From: Pseudomonadota bacterium
Lineage (GTDB): Bacteria; Pseudomonadota; Gammaproteobacteria; Burkholderiales; Burkholderiaceae_F
DNA: 64,000 bases
NCBI GenBank assembly: GCA_029778535.1
Contig: JAKOQB010000002.1
Location: 124,001-188,000 of the forward strand
Reading direction: 5' to 3'
Below, one piece after another: positions 45,218-53,446 of this stretch. The first letter of the stretch is position 1. Every line of letters begins with the position of its first letter. A program made the translations under genes and the position numbers. Below the pieces are notes generated by a model. It saw only the letters and a list, made by a program, of their open reading frames with translations, was not told the DNA's origin and searched no databases.

Positions 45218-47476
45218 TCAGCTCCCCACTCGCTTGTCAGCCGCCGCGACTTGCGGAATCGTTCCACTTGGGCCGACCAGCGTGACGAAGTTGGTGTGGA
45301 TGCTGGTGCCGCCCATCAGCGGATCGATCTTCACGCGCGTGGAAAGCTGCGCCGTGCTCGCGCCCTTGTGATAGGCGGCCTTCCACGCCTTCGATTCGCT
45401 GCCGAAGCCGTGCACCATGTACACGCACTCGGGGCGGATGCGTTCGGTCACCAGCACCGCGACCGGACCGCTCTCGACGCCGTCCTGGTTGCGCAGCTTC
45501 ACGCGCGCGCCGTTGGCGATGCCAAGCTTGCGAGCCTCGGCGGGGTGCAGCCAGACCTTGTTCTCCGGCATCAGCTGCGCGACGCGTTGATTGCCGATCG
45601 TGCGGCTGAACGTGTGCATCGGCGCGCGCCCGCTGAGCAGCCGATACGTGCCCGGCGGCCCCGCCTCGGGCCGCGTGTATTTCGGCACCGGATCGAACCC
45701 CTTGTCCGCGAGCTGCTGTGACCAGAACTCGACCTTGCCCGACGGCGTGTCGTAACTGACCTCGGCGCCGTCGTCGACGTAGATCGGCGGCTGCTTGCCG
45801 GTCAGAATGCCTTTCGCCTTCAGCTCGGCCCAGTCGAATCCGCCGGCGGTGACGCGCGTGCGCAGGTACTCTTCGATGTCCGTCCACGGGAAGTACGCTT
45901 CCACGCCGAGCCGCTTGCCCAACTCGCGCCCGATCCACCAGCCCGGCTTCTGCTGGTGCGGCGGCTCCACGACCGGCTGGCGCAGCGCGATGAAGGGCGT
46001 GCGCAACGCATCGTCGTTCAGCGTGTCATAGCGTTCAAGATACACCGCCTCCGGCAGAACGACGTCGGCATAGCCGGCGATCTCGCTCGGCACCGTGTCG
46101 ATCACCAGCAGGAAGTCGAGCGCATCGATCGCCGCGAGCGTGCGCTTGCGATCGGGCATCGACTGCAGCAGGTTGGTCGCGTCGACCACCCACGCCTTCA
46201 GCGGATACGGTTTTCCGGTGATCGTCGCTTCGCGCAGCCCGGTCGTGACCGTCTGGTCGGCGAACGGCCAGCGCTTGGCAGCCGGGTCGCCGTTATCGGC
46301 CTTGCCCTTGGGCGACTTCGGATACTTCGGCACGCCCGGATACTCTGCGAGCCCGATATAGCCCGGCAGGTAGAAGCCGCCCTTGCGGCCCCAGTTGCCC
46401 ATCAGCGCATTGAGCAGCGCGACCGCGCGGGCGCGCTGCGCGTCGTCGCCGTGCCACGTGGTGCGGCGGCCGGGATGAATCAGCGTGGCCGGCCGCGTGC
46501 GCGCCATTTCGCGCGCGCTGGCCCGGATCAGTTCCGCGTCGACGCCGACCTCGGCCGCGGCCCATTCGGGCGTCTTGTCGGCGATTTCGGCGCTGAACTT
46601 GTCGAAGCCGGTGCCGTACTTGCCGACGTATTCGCGGTCATACAGCCCCTCGCGCACGATCACGTTCATCCATGCCAAGAGCAGCGCGATGTCGGTGCCG
46701 GGTTTGACCGGCAGCCAGTACCTGGCCTTGCTCGCGGCGGTCGAGTAGCGCGGGTCGACGACGATGATCGTCGCGTCGGCGCGGATCGCGTCGGCGAACT
46801 CCTGCACCTGCGAGTTGTGCATGTTCTCGCCCAGGTGCGTGCCGATCAGCACCAGCGTCTTCGCGTTGGCGATATCCGTGTTCTCCGGCGTGCCGGGGTT
46901 GGTGCCGAACGTCAGGTTGAAGCCCACATCGCGCGGCCCGCGGCACTGCGCGAACGACGGCGCCGCCGCGTTCGGCGTGCCGAATGCCTTCAGCGCATGT
47001 TCGACGAAATAGGCGCCGATGCCGTGCTTGAAGAGCGCGATCGTCTCCGGCCCATGCCGCGCGGCCAGCTTCTTCAGGCGCTCCGCGGTGTAGTCCAGTG
47101 CCTCGTCCCACGTCGCCGTCTTCCACTGCTCGGCGCCGCGATTGCCGGTGCGGATCAGCGGCGTGCGCAGCCGGTATTTGTCCTCGACCATGCCGATGCC
47201 GGCGGTGCCGCGCGTGCACAGCCGCCCGCGCGACAGCGGATCGAGCGGATTGCCTTCGAGCTTCCACAGCTTGCCGTCGCGCACGGTGGCGATCAGGCCG
47301 CACTTCCAGAAGCACACGTCGCAGGTGGTGGCCACCGTGCGGATGCCTTTTTCGCCTGCCGCCTTGTCCGAAGTGCAGCCGAGTTGCGTGCCGGCCGCGG
47401 CGGCGCCGAACGTGGCCGCGGTGATCTTCAGGAAACGGCGGCGGGAAAGCGTGGGAGGGGAAAGGGAAACGACCAT
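45218..47476 (-). CDS. psrA: Periplasmic molybdopterin oxidoreductase, PsrA/PhsA-like
   Basis: 752 residues from ATG 47476; the frame extends upstream without support. A Tat signal is present (SRRRFLKITAATFGAAAAGT). The N-terminal cluster motif is CDVCFWKCGL with a fourth Cys in GRLCTRGT. Molybdopterin-binding segments include FNLTFGTNPGTPENTD, HPGRRTTWHGDD and the C-terminal MPENKVWLHPAEARKLGI. It belongs to the DMSO reductase family, near polysulfide/thiosulfate reductases. The nearby rhodaneses and YeeE genes support a sulfur substrate. Polysulfide, thiosulfate or tetrathionate cannot be told apart from sequence. Confidence 0.9.
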   Translation of the reverse strand: MVVSLSPPTLSRRRFLKITAATFGAAAAGTQLGCTSDKAAGEKGIRTVATTCDVCFWKCGLIATVRDGKLWKLEGNPLDPLSRGRLCTRGTAGIGMVEDKYRLRTPLIRTGNRGAEQWKTATWDEALDYTAERLKKLAARHGPETIALFKHGIGAYFVEHALKAFGTPNAAAPSFAQCRGPRDVGFNLTFGTNPGTPENTDIANAKTLVLIGTHLGENMHNSQVQEFADAIRADATIIVVDPRYSTAASKARYWLPVKPGTDIALLLAWMNVIVREGLYDREYVGKYGTGFDKFSAEIADKTPEWAAAEVGVDAELIRASAREMARTRPATLIHPGRRTTWHGDDAQRARAVALLNALMGNWGRKGGFYLPGYIGLAEYPGVPKYPKSPKGKADNGDPAAKRWPFADQTVTTGLREATITGKPYPLKAWVVDATNLLQSMPDRKRTLAAIDALDFLLVIDTVPSEIAGYADVVLPEAVYLERYDTLNDDALRTPFIALRQPVVEPPHQQKPGWWIGRELGKRLGVEAYFPWTDIEEYLRTRVTAGGFDWAELKAKGILTGKQPPIYVDDGAEVSYDTPSGKVEFWSQQLADKGFDPVPKYTRPEAGPPGTYRLLSGRAPMHTFSRTIGNQRVAQLMPENKVWLHPAEARKLGIANGARVKLRNQDGVESGPVAVLVTERIRPECVYMVHGFGSESKAWKAAYHKGASTAQLSTRVKIDPLMGGTSIHTNFVTLVGPSGTIPQVAAADKRVGS

Positions 47477-47602
47477 GACGGAGAGCCATCTCGTTGCATC
47501 GCCGTCATTGCATACCGGCGCGCGCGCGCCCTCTTGCGGTGCATCAAGCAAGTCTGCGACGCGTGCGCGTTATGCGAACCACGTCACAGAGCGGCCGCGA
47601 TG

Positions 47603-47616
47603 TTGACCTTTGTCAC
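47603..47616. promoter_or_regulatory. Candidate FNR/DNR-type site upstream of psrA
   Basis: TTGACCTTTGTCAC has TTGAC and GTCAC half-sites around CTTT, the 5-4-5 layout of FNR/DNR boxes (TTGAT-N4-ATCAA). Its centre is about 134 bases upstream of the psrA ATG. The match is weaker than the two palindromes at 39087 and 42135. Anaerobic or redox control of a PsrABC-like operon would fit. Confidence 0.35.
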
Positions 47617-47800
47617 GGCGCAGGCGAAGCGTTGTTCTGCAATCGCCGCAGCGTTCTGCATTCTGCCCATACAGGGGAGTTTTTGACCGCGGCCAGCATG
47701 CCGGCGCGCTGCCGTTCGCCGCGTTCGACGCCGCGCAACCGCGGCCCGCGCTGTCGAGCGCCGGCCGCGCGATTCCGTGCCAAGGGTGCCTGCTGGTGCC

Positions 47801-47828
47801 GTACCTGCGGTCGATCGACCGCAGGTAC
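47801..47828. repeat. 28-bp perfect palindrome
   Basis: The left half is GTACCTGCGGTCGA and the right half is its exact reverse complement, with no loop bases. It lies between the CARDB-like gene stop (47872) and the psrA upstream region. No T-run follows on either strand. It could be a protein-binding site, a cruciform, or a rho-independent stop with a weak tail. Confidence 0.6.
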
Positions 47829-47871
47829 GAGTCGCGCGCCGCGCCGCGGGCAAGCGGGTTCCGCGTGCCGG

Positions 47872-48393
47872 TCAGGCGGCGACCACTTCGGCGCTGTAGA
47901 TGCCCTTCACGGTGTCGAGCGGATCGCTGTGGCCGATCAGGATGTGGTCGAGGTTCGCGTCCCAGGCCTCGAGCGTGGCCTTGACGAGGTTCTTCGCGGT
48001 GCCGTTGCTGGCCGATGCCGGCGCCTTCAGCGTGAACGCCGCCGACGTCTGAGAGCCGCCGTGGCCGCTGATCTGCGGCAGCGCAGTCGTGACGAATTCG
48101 CTGACGAACTGCGCCGGTTGCGCATCGATCCGCGCGCTCTTCGACGACGCGGCCGGAATGCCCGGGCTGTCGACGACGAGCGGTTTCTTCAGCGTCGTTC
48201 CGTTCAGTCCCTTGACGCGCAGCGTGACGCCGGTCAGGTTCAGCGGGCCGTTGTTGGTCACCTTGATCTTGAAGCTCGCCTGCTCGTTCACGTTCAGCGC
48301 ATTGCCCTCGGTGACGACGTCGATGATCTCGATCGTCACTTCGGTCTCGGGATAGGTGCTGACGGCGCTGGTCATGTCATCAAAGAAAGCCAT
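47872..48393 (-). CDS. CARDB-like hypothetical protein
   Basis: 173 residues from ATG 48393 with GGAG seven bases before. There is no signal peptide. Residues ~20-110 look like a beta-sandwich (VTIEIIDVVTEGNALNVNEQ, SFKIKVTNNGPLNLTGVTLR) of the CARDB/DUF11 type, where VTNNGP is the usual core. The C-terminal part (KATLEAWDANLDHILIGHSD) is less typical. CARDB domains act in cell adhesion or protein binding. A 58-bp element shared with a nearby gene lies upstream (48729-48786). Confidence 0.7.
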   Translation of the reverse strand: MAFFDDMTSAVSTYPETEVTIEIIDVVTEGNALNVNEQASFKIKVTNNGPLNLTGVTLRVKGLNGTTLKKPLVVDSPGIPAASSKSARIDAQPAQFVSEFVTTALPQISGHGGSQTSAAFTLKAPASASNGTAKNLVKATLEAWDANLDHILIGHSDPLDTVKGIYSAEVVAA

Positions 48394-48664
48394 GCTGAAT
48401 CTCCATCTGGGTTGAGTCGGCCGGAGTGAGTCGGGAACCGCGGTCGATCCCGGCCAGAAACGACTTCGGTAATCGATGGCGGGCGCGCTGCGCACGGACG
48501 GCTCGGCAGCCGTGCGGCCCGGGCACACAGGGCTCTTCGGCGGAGGCGGACTGATCGTGCGCGCCGACGTGCGCGGTGGCCAGTGCCCGCGGCAACGGCA
48601 GCGCCGCGCTGGCGCTGCCGCCCATGGCGGCGCGCGCGCTCGACATCAAGGTCACGTGCGTCAT
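48380..48664 (-). CDS. Doubtful small ORF upstream of the CARDB-like gene
   Basis: 94 residues from ATG 48664 with GGAG seven bases before; its stop overlaps the CARDB gene start by 14 bases. The sequence (THVTLMSSARAAMGGSASAA, Pro/Ala/Arg-rich) has no recognisable domain. The good ribosome site and overlap argue for it; composition and lack of a known relative argue against. The rest of the 48394-48821 interval holds nothing I can call as a gene apart from the upstream element. Confidence 0.25.
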   Translation of the reverse strand: MTHVTLMSSARAAMGGSASAALPLPRALATAHVGAHDQSASAEEPCVPGPHGCRAVRAQRARHRLPKSFLAGIDRGSRLTPADSTQMEIQHGFL

Positions 48665-48728
48665 GCCGGTTCTCCCGTCAATCCCCCGCGCGACATGCGC
48701 GGCCGAAGGATTGCGTCGATGAAGGGTA

Positions 48729-48795
48729 AGAACGCGGCGGACGAAACGAACCGGACTCGAAACGGCGGCGCGGTCGGATATTCGACAAGGACGCG
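48729..48795 (-). promoter_or_regulatory. Shared upstream element, copy A
   Basis: The 58 bases 48729-48786 align without gaps to 49636-49693 (40 of 58 identical by hand count), with both ends conserved (AGAACGCG and GATATTCGAC on the plus strand). ATTCGACAAGGACGCG at 48780-48795 is also identical to 53304-53319 before the ECF sigma gene. It lies about 115 bases upstream of the small ORF at 48664 and ahead of the CARDB-like gene. It may be the promoter recognised by that sigma factor. Confidence 0.45.
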
Positions 48796-48821
48796 CGAGC
48801 TGCGCCGGCGAGTGGGAGGAA

Positions 48822-49589
48822 TCACGCGCCGGCGCGCCACGCCAGCAGGCGCAGCGCGACCAGCGTGGCCGCGCAGCCGGCGAACGTTGCGAGCAGCGCG
48901 GCCGCGGTCACGCCGAGCGGCGCGATCAGCAGCGCGAAGCCGGCACCGAACGCCGCGCGCCCCAGCAACCCCCCGACGTAGCCGCGCAGAAAGCGTCGCA
49001 CCGACGCGTGGTCTTCGCGGGCATGCTGATGCATCGCGACCGCGGCCGCGATCAGCGGCGGCGACGCGAGCACGCCGGACCAGAACGGGCCGACCTGCGG
49101 CGCGGCAAGCGCGACCGCGCCGCTCACCAAGCCCGACACGACGGCCGTCAAGACGACCTCGCCCGGCAGGCGGCGCGCGGGCGCGGCTTCGTCGAGCGTA
49201 TCGGGTATCGCGCCATGGACGACGACCGACGCGATCGCGGCGATCAGCAGCGCGAGCGGCAGGTCGGCGCTCAACCAGCGCAGCGGCGGCGCGGCGAGCA
49301 CGCTCACCGCGAGACTCGACATCAGCGCGACGGCGATTCCGGCGCGCCGGCTCGCGCGCTCATAGACGAGAGCGAACAGCGCACACAGCGCGCACGCGGC
49401 CACGCTGCCGATCGCCGCCTCGACCGCATCGCCCGCGCCGAACTCCAGCGCGAGCCAGATCAGCGCCGGGCCGGTGACGGTCGGCAGTCCCGCCAGGATG
49501 CCGGCGAAGCGGCGGCCGAAGAGCTGCGCCACGGCCAGCAGCAGCGCCACGGTGGCGGCAGTCAGCACCGCCTTGCAGATCCAGTCCAT
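48822..49589 (-). CDS. Hypothetical polytopic membrane protein
   Basis: 255 residues from ATG 49589; an upstream in-frame start has no support. Seven or eight hydrophobic segments span the chain (AVLTAATVALLLAVAQLFG, ALIWLALEFGAGDAVEAAIG, LIAPLGVTAAALLATFAG). A GLPTVTGPALIWLALEFG segment follows the first helix. I do not recognise the family with confidence. Shared element copy B lies about 50-100 bases upstream. A transporter-like role is possible. Confidence 0.7.
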   Translation of the reverse strand: MDWICKAVLTAATVALLLAVAQLFGRRFAGILAGLPTVTGPALIWLALEFGAGDAVEAAIGSVAACALCALFALVYERASRRAGIAVALMSSLAVSVLAAPPLRWLSADLPLALLIAAIASVVVHGAIPDTLDEAAPARRLPGEVVLTAVVSGLVSGAVALAAPQVGPFWSGVLASPPLIAAAVAMHQHAREDHASVRRFLRGYVGGLLGRAAFGAGFALLIAPLGVTAAALLATFAGCAATLVALRLLAWRAGA

Positions 49590-49635
49590 GCGTTGAGGCG
49601 TCCTCGCGCGGCGCAAGAGGCCGCTTGCAGGACGG

Positions 49636-49693
49636 AGAACGCGACGGACCGGATCAACCGGACAACGGTATGGCGCGCTGTCCGATATTCGAC
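49636..49693 (-). promoter_or_regulatory. Shared upstream element, copy B
   Basis: 58 bases matching copy A end to end at the same length, with conserved blocks AGAACGCG, AACCGGAC and GATATTCGAC. It fills the gap between the membrane protein gene (start 49589) and the stop of the kinase (49698). Its distance to the start is comparable to that of the other copies. The role as a sigma-dependent promoter is inferred. Confidence 0.45.
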
Positions 49694-49697
49694 GACC

Positions 49698-52658
49698 TCA
49701 GCGATTCCCTCGTGCGCGTTTCAGCAGTTTCGCGTCGGAAGCGACCTGCGAGCGCGCGAGGATCCTGGCGGCGCGTGTGTAGGCCTGCCTTGCATCCGCG
49801 TCGCGACCGAGCGCCGCATAGCAGCGGCCCACCAGCAACGCGGCTTCGCCTGCGCCGCGGTTGTCCGGGTCGAACTCGCGCCAGAACTGATCCGCGCGTT
49901 CCGCTAGCTTGACAGCTTCCATGAGGGCGGCCTGCGCAAGTCTGGCGCGTCCGAGCAGTGCCCAGCCCGTTGCGTGACTGGGCGTCGGCGTGATCTTCAC
50001 GCGATCGAGTTCCCGCAACGCTTGGTCTGCGAGTGTCACAGCGAGGTCGTTGTTGCCAAGTTCGACATGCGCGCGACCCAGATCGAGGAGTACATCGGCA
50101 TAGAAGAAGCGGCGCGCATCGCGCTTCTCGCGGTCGATCGCGGCCTCGAGCAACGGAACGGCGCGCTCCGCGTCGCCCTGCGCCAGATGCAGCCGCGCCG
50201 CCGCCCGGAGTGGTTGCTCCGGCGGCTGCAGTGCGCGACCCTCGGCTTCGATTCGATCCAGCAACTGCCGAGCCTCGCTGAAACGACCGAGTTCCGTCAG
50301 TGCCACGACAAGATCCGCCTGAATGATCAAAAGGAATCGCCGATCCGAGAGTCCCGCGAGGATTGCCCCTGCGCGCTGCAGCGGTGCGACAGCTTCGCCG
50401 GGCCGATTCGCCCACAGCAGTCCAAGCGCGAGAGCGCGCAGTCTGCCTGCACTTGCCACATTCGGGTTCGGGTCGATGCGGTCGAGCTGCGACGTGGCGT
50501 CCCGCAGGCGTTGAATTCCCGCCTTGAGTGTGCCGCGAAGGACTTCGAGTTGACCCATGCGCGCGTTGAAATGCTGGACCATGATATTTGACGGCCCGTA
50601 GAGCGCCTCTGCATCGGCATACGACTGCTCGATGTGCGGCGCGGCGCTCTGGAAGTCGCCGACGCCGATCAAAGCGACACCATAGGCGTGCTGGGCCTCA
50701 GCCACCGCCGGGTGCGGCTTTCCATGTCCGTGCAACTCGCGCAGGATCGAGAGTGCCCGACCGGCCGCCTCGACCGCCTGCTGTTGATCCGCAGCGGAAG
50801 TCCCGCGCCCCTGCGCGAGCAGAACAAAGCCGGCCGCGGTGCGCGCATTGACCTCGCCATGCAGGTCCGTGCTGATCCGGATTGCGTCGCGCGCCGCCGC
50901 ACTCATCGCCGCAAAATCTCCGCCGTTCAACGCCAAGCCGGCCTCGAGCAGCTTGGCGTCGGCGAACGCATCGCTGCGCTCCCTTCGCTCCCGCGCGAGC
51001 ACCGCGAGCGCTTCGCGCAGCAGCGCGTGCGATTCGTTCCACTTCCCCAGCAACTTCTTGACTTCACCCAGCGCGATCTGAAGCTCGGCAACGGCCAGTT
51101 CGCGTGCGGCTGATCCTTTCAGGCTCCGTGTCGCTTCGATCGCCTGGGCGAGTACCGACTCGGCTTCTTCATTGGCGAACAGGCCGGCGTAGCTTCGACC
51201 CAGAACTCGCAACAGCTCGGCATGGACGGCTGGCAGTCCAGTCAGTTCCCGGTCGAGCCTGGAACGAGCGCGATTGAGCAGCTCGACCGCCGTCACGGCG
51301 CGACCCGCGCTCGTGGAGTTCGGATCCGCCTCGGTGAAGAGCGAGGTGATGAACGATTTGACCTCCTCCGCGCGCCGCTGCTCGGACAGTGCGACGCGCG
51401 CCTGCCACAGCGCAATGCCGGCGCCGGCAAGGACAGCGAGTGCGATCGATGCCGCGGCACCGACCACGAGCCTGTTGCGCGCGACGAATTTGCGCAGCCG
51501 ATAGAGTCGGCTGTCCGGCTGCGCCTGCACCGGTCGGCTCGCCAGGTGCCGCTCGATGTCCTCCACCAGCGCATGCGCGGTCGCGTAGCGCTGCTCGGGC
51601 GATTTCTTCAGCGCCTTCAGAATGATCGTGTCGAGATCGCCACGCAGCGCCTTGCGCGCGGCAGGATCGGTCGCCACCGCGCTCGGCCGCGGCGCATCAG
51701 CGGCGAGGATCGCCTCCTCCAGCGCCGCGCGCGAATCGCGCTTCAGTTGATACGGCCGCTGCCCCGCCAGCAGCTCGAACAGCACCACGCCGAGCGAGTA
51801 GATGTCGGACGCGACGCCGACCGGCTGCCCGGCGATCTGCTCGGGCGATGCGTAATCCGGCGTCAGCGCGCGGCCGGCGAGCTGCGTGAGTTCGGTTTCC
51901 GGCGTGCCGCCTTCTTCCAGCAGCTTGGCGATGCCGAAGTCCAGCAGCCGCACCTCGCCGCCTTCGGTGACCAGGATGTTGGCCGGCTTCAGATCGCGAT
52001 GCACGATCAGCCGCGCATGCGCGTGTGCAACTGCATCGGCCACCTGAACGAACAGCGCCAGCCGGGCGGCCGTGTCGAGCGCGCGCGATGCGCAGTAAGC
52101 GTCGATCCGCTCGCCCTCGACGTATTCGAGCGCGAGGAACGGCCGCCCCTCGGCGGTCACGCCGGCGTCGTACAGGCGCGCGATGTGCGGATGATTCAGC
52201 ACGGCGAGGAAACCGCGCTCGCGCGCCAGCCGCTGCGCGAGTGCCGCGCCGTGATCGAGCAGGCGCGGCAGCTTCAGCGCGACCGGCCGGTCGACCAGCC
52301 CGTCGGCGCGCTCGGCCAGCCACACGCTGCCCATGCCGCCTTCTGCGATTCGTCGCACGAGCCGATAGGGCCCGATCGGATCGCCGGGCGCGTCCGCGCG
52401 GCCGTCCGCGCCCGAGCCGGGCGCGCGCGCCAGGATCTGCGCGGTCTCGAACCTGGGCAGCGTGGCGAACGGCAGCGCGGCAGGACCTCGGGCGGCCTCT
52501 TCGAGCAGCGCGCGCAGCCGCGCCTTCAGCGGCTCGTGCTGCGCTGGCAGGCGAGCGATCCAGTGCGCCCGCTGCGGCGGGGCCAGCGCGAGCGCTTCAT
52601 CGAGCAGTGACCGCAGCGCGGTCCACTGCCCGGGCGCGAGATCGAAGTTGCCGCGCAT
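49698..52658 (-). CDS. Ser/Thr protein kinase with transmembrane helix and TPR-like C-terminus
   Basis: 986 residues. A short N-terminal region (LRSLLDEALALAPPQRAHW) precedes the kinase domain. Its glycine loop is IAEGGMGSVWLAE, the Lys is in PVALKLP, the catalytic loop HRDLKPANILV is near residue 220, and DFGIAK follows, so the kinase is complete. One transmembrane helix lies near residues 396-421. The remaining ~550 residues are helical repeats of TPR type (LAVAELQIALGEVKKLLGKW). It follows the ECF sigma gene by 16 bases. Kinases of this layout (PknB-like plus TPR) are commonly paired with such sigma factors. Substrates are unknown. Confidence 0.92.
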   Translation of the reverse strand: MRGNFDLAPGQWTALRSLLDEALALAPPQRAHWIARLPAQHEPLKARLRALLEEAARGPAALPFATLPRFETAQILARAPGSGADGRADAPGDPIGPYRLVRRIAEGGMGSVWLAERADGLVDRPVALKLPRLLDHGAALAQRLARERGFLAVLNHPHIARLYDAGVTAEGRPFLALEYVEGERIDAYCASRALDTAARLALFVQVADAVAHAHARLIVHRDLKPANILVTEGGEVRLLDFGIAKLLEEGGTPETELTQLAGRALTPDYASPEQIAGQPVGVASDIYSLGVVLFELLAGQRPYQLKRDSRAALEEAILAADAPRPSAVATDPAARKALRGDLDTIILKALKKSPEQRYATAHALVEDIERHLASRPVQAQPDSRLYRLRKFVARNRLVVGAAASIALAVLAGAGIALWQARVALSEQRRAEEVKSFITSLFTEADPNSTSAGRAVTAVELLNRARSRLDRELTGLPAVHAELLRVLGRSYAGLFANEEAESVLAQAIEATRSLKGSAARELAVAELQIALGEVKKLLGKWNESHALLREALAVLARERRERSDAFADAKLLEAGLALNGGDFAAMSAAARDAIRISTDLHGEVNARTAAGFVLLAQGRGTSAADQQQAVEAAGRALSILRELHGHGKPHPAVAEAQHAYGVALIGVGDFQSAAPHIEQSYADAEALYGPSNIMVQHFNARMGQLEVLRGTLKAGIQRLRDATSQLDRIDPNPNVASAGRLRALALGLLWANRPGEAVAPLQRAGAILAGLSDRRFLLIIQADLVVALTELGRFSEARQLLDRIEAEGRALQPPEQPLRAAARLHLAQGDAERAVPLLEAAIDREKRDARRFFYADVLLDLGRAHVELGNNDLAVTLADQALRELDRVKITPTPSHATGWALLGRARLAQAALMEAVKLAERADQFWREFDPDNRGAGEAALLVGRCYAALGRDADARQAYTRAARILARSQVASDAKLLKRARGNR

Positions 52659-52674
52659 GTCTTCCGCGCACGGA

Positions 52675-53214
52675 CTACTTCAGTGCCTCGGCGAGGAACA
52701 ACCGCGCGTGCTCCCAGTCGCGCCGCACGGTGCGGTCGGTCACGCCCAGCGCCTCCGCGATCTCGACCTCGGTCAGTCCGCCAAAGTAGCGCATCTCCAC
52801 CACCTTGGCCATGCGTTCGTCGACCTTGGCCAATTCATCGAGCGCCTCGTGCACGCGCAGGATTTCCGCTTCGCCGGCGGCCCCGCCGTCGGCCAACTGC
52901 ACGGTGAACGTGACGTGCGCGGCCTCGCCGCCGCGCCGCTCGGCCACCCGTTGGCGCGCAAAATCGACGATAACCGACCGCATCACCCGACCTGCATAAA
53001 CGAGAAACCGCGGCCGATCCGGAAACTCGACGTCGCCGGCGCGGCTCAGGCGCAGATACGACTCGTGCACCAACGCGGTGGTGTCGAGCAGCGTGTTGCG
53101 ACCGCCGCTGCGCAGCCGCGCGCGCGCGAGCTGACGCAGTTCGCGATAGGTGGCGCTGAACAGCGCGTCGACGGCGTCGGCTCCCGCGCTTGCGTCATCG
53201 TTGGTTTGCGACAT
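52675..53214 (-). CDS. ECF sigma factor of the kinase-associated TIGR02999 type
   Basis: 179 residues from ATG 53214 with GGGGAG eight bases before. Region 2 shows LFSATYRELRQLARARLRSG, LDTTALVHESYLRLS and RVMRSVIVDFARQR. Region 4 shows KVVEMRYFGGLTEVEIAEAL and GVTDRTVRRDWEHARLFL. The LVHE(S/A)YLRL and DWxxAR(L/A)WL patterns mark the family often encoded next to Ser/Thr kinases. No anti-sigma factor is adjacent, so the kinase may control its activity. The upstream motif copy C may mean autoregulation. Confidence 0.9.
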   Translation of the reverse strand: MSQTNDDASAGADAVDALFSATYRELRQLARARLRSGGRNTLLDTTALVHESYLRLSRAGDVEFPDRPRFLVYAGRVMRSVIVDFARQRVAERRGGEAAHVTFTVQLADGGAAGEAEILRVHEALDELAKVDERMAKVVEMRYFGGLTEVEIAEALGVTDRTVRRDWEHARLFLAEALK

Positions 53215-53285
53215 GCCGCGAACTCCCCGTGCCGGCCGCGCCGACCGCTTGACCGCGCGGCTTGTGCATCGATAGCAGAGCAGCG

Positions 53286-53319
53286 TTCGACAAGCCAGTG
53301 GGAATTCGACAAGGACGCG
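53286..53319 (-). promoter_or_regulatory. Shared upstream element, copy C (core only)
   Basis: TTCGACAAG occurs twice here, at 53286-53294 and 53306-53314, 20 bases apart. The second is inside ATTCGACAAGGACGCG (53304-53319), identical to copy A. The site lies about 90-105 bases upstream of the ECF sigma gene. The other blocks of copies A and B are not present. This could be the sigma factor's own promoter or another regulator's site. Confidence 0.4.
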
Positions 53320-53446
53320 GATGGCTAACCAACTTCGGGGAGCGAATACCGCATTGGCGCGCGGCTCCCGCACGCGGATTCCGGATTAGCCGCCGTTTGA
53401 CCTCTTCACGGAGGGCAGCCCAATCACTTCCGACCGGAGGTTTACC

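Larger units (their letters stand above)
47477..47871. other. Non-coding interval upstream of psrA
   Basis: 395 bases without a convincing gene. It contains the candidate FNR/CRP-family site at 47603-47616 and a 28-bp perfect palindrome at 47801-47828. The plus-strand frames are shadows. The psrA promoter must lie in its left half. The right half follows the stop of the minus-strand CARDB-like gene. Confidence 0.6.

Noticed and set aside
48476-49477. 333-residue plus-strand frame
   Set aside because: Arg-rich and low complexity, antisense to the membrane protein gene; no start signal or domain.
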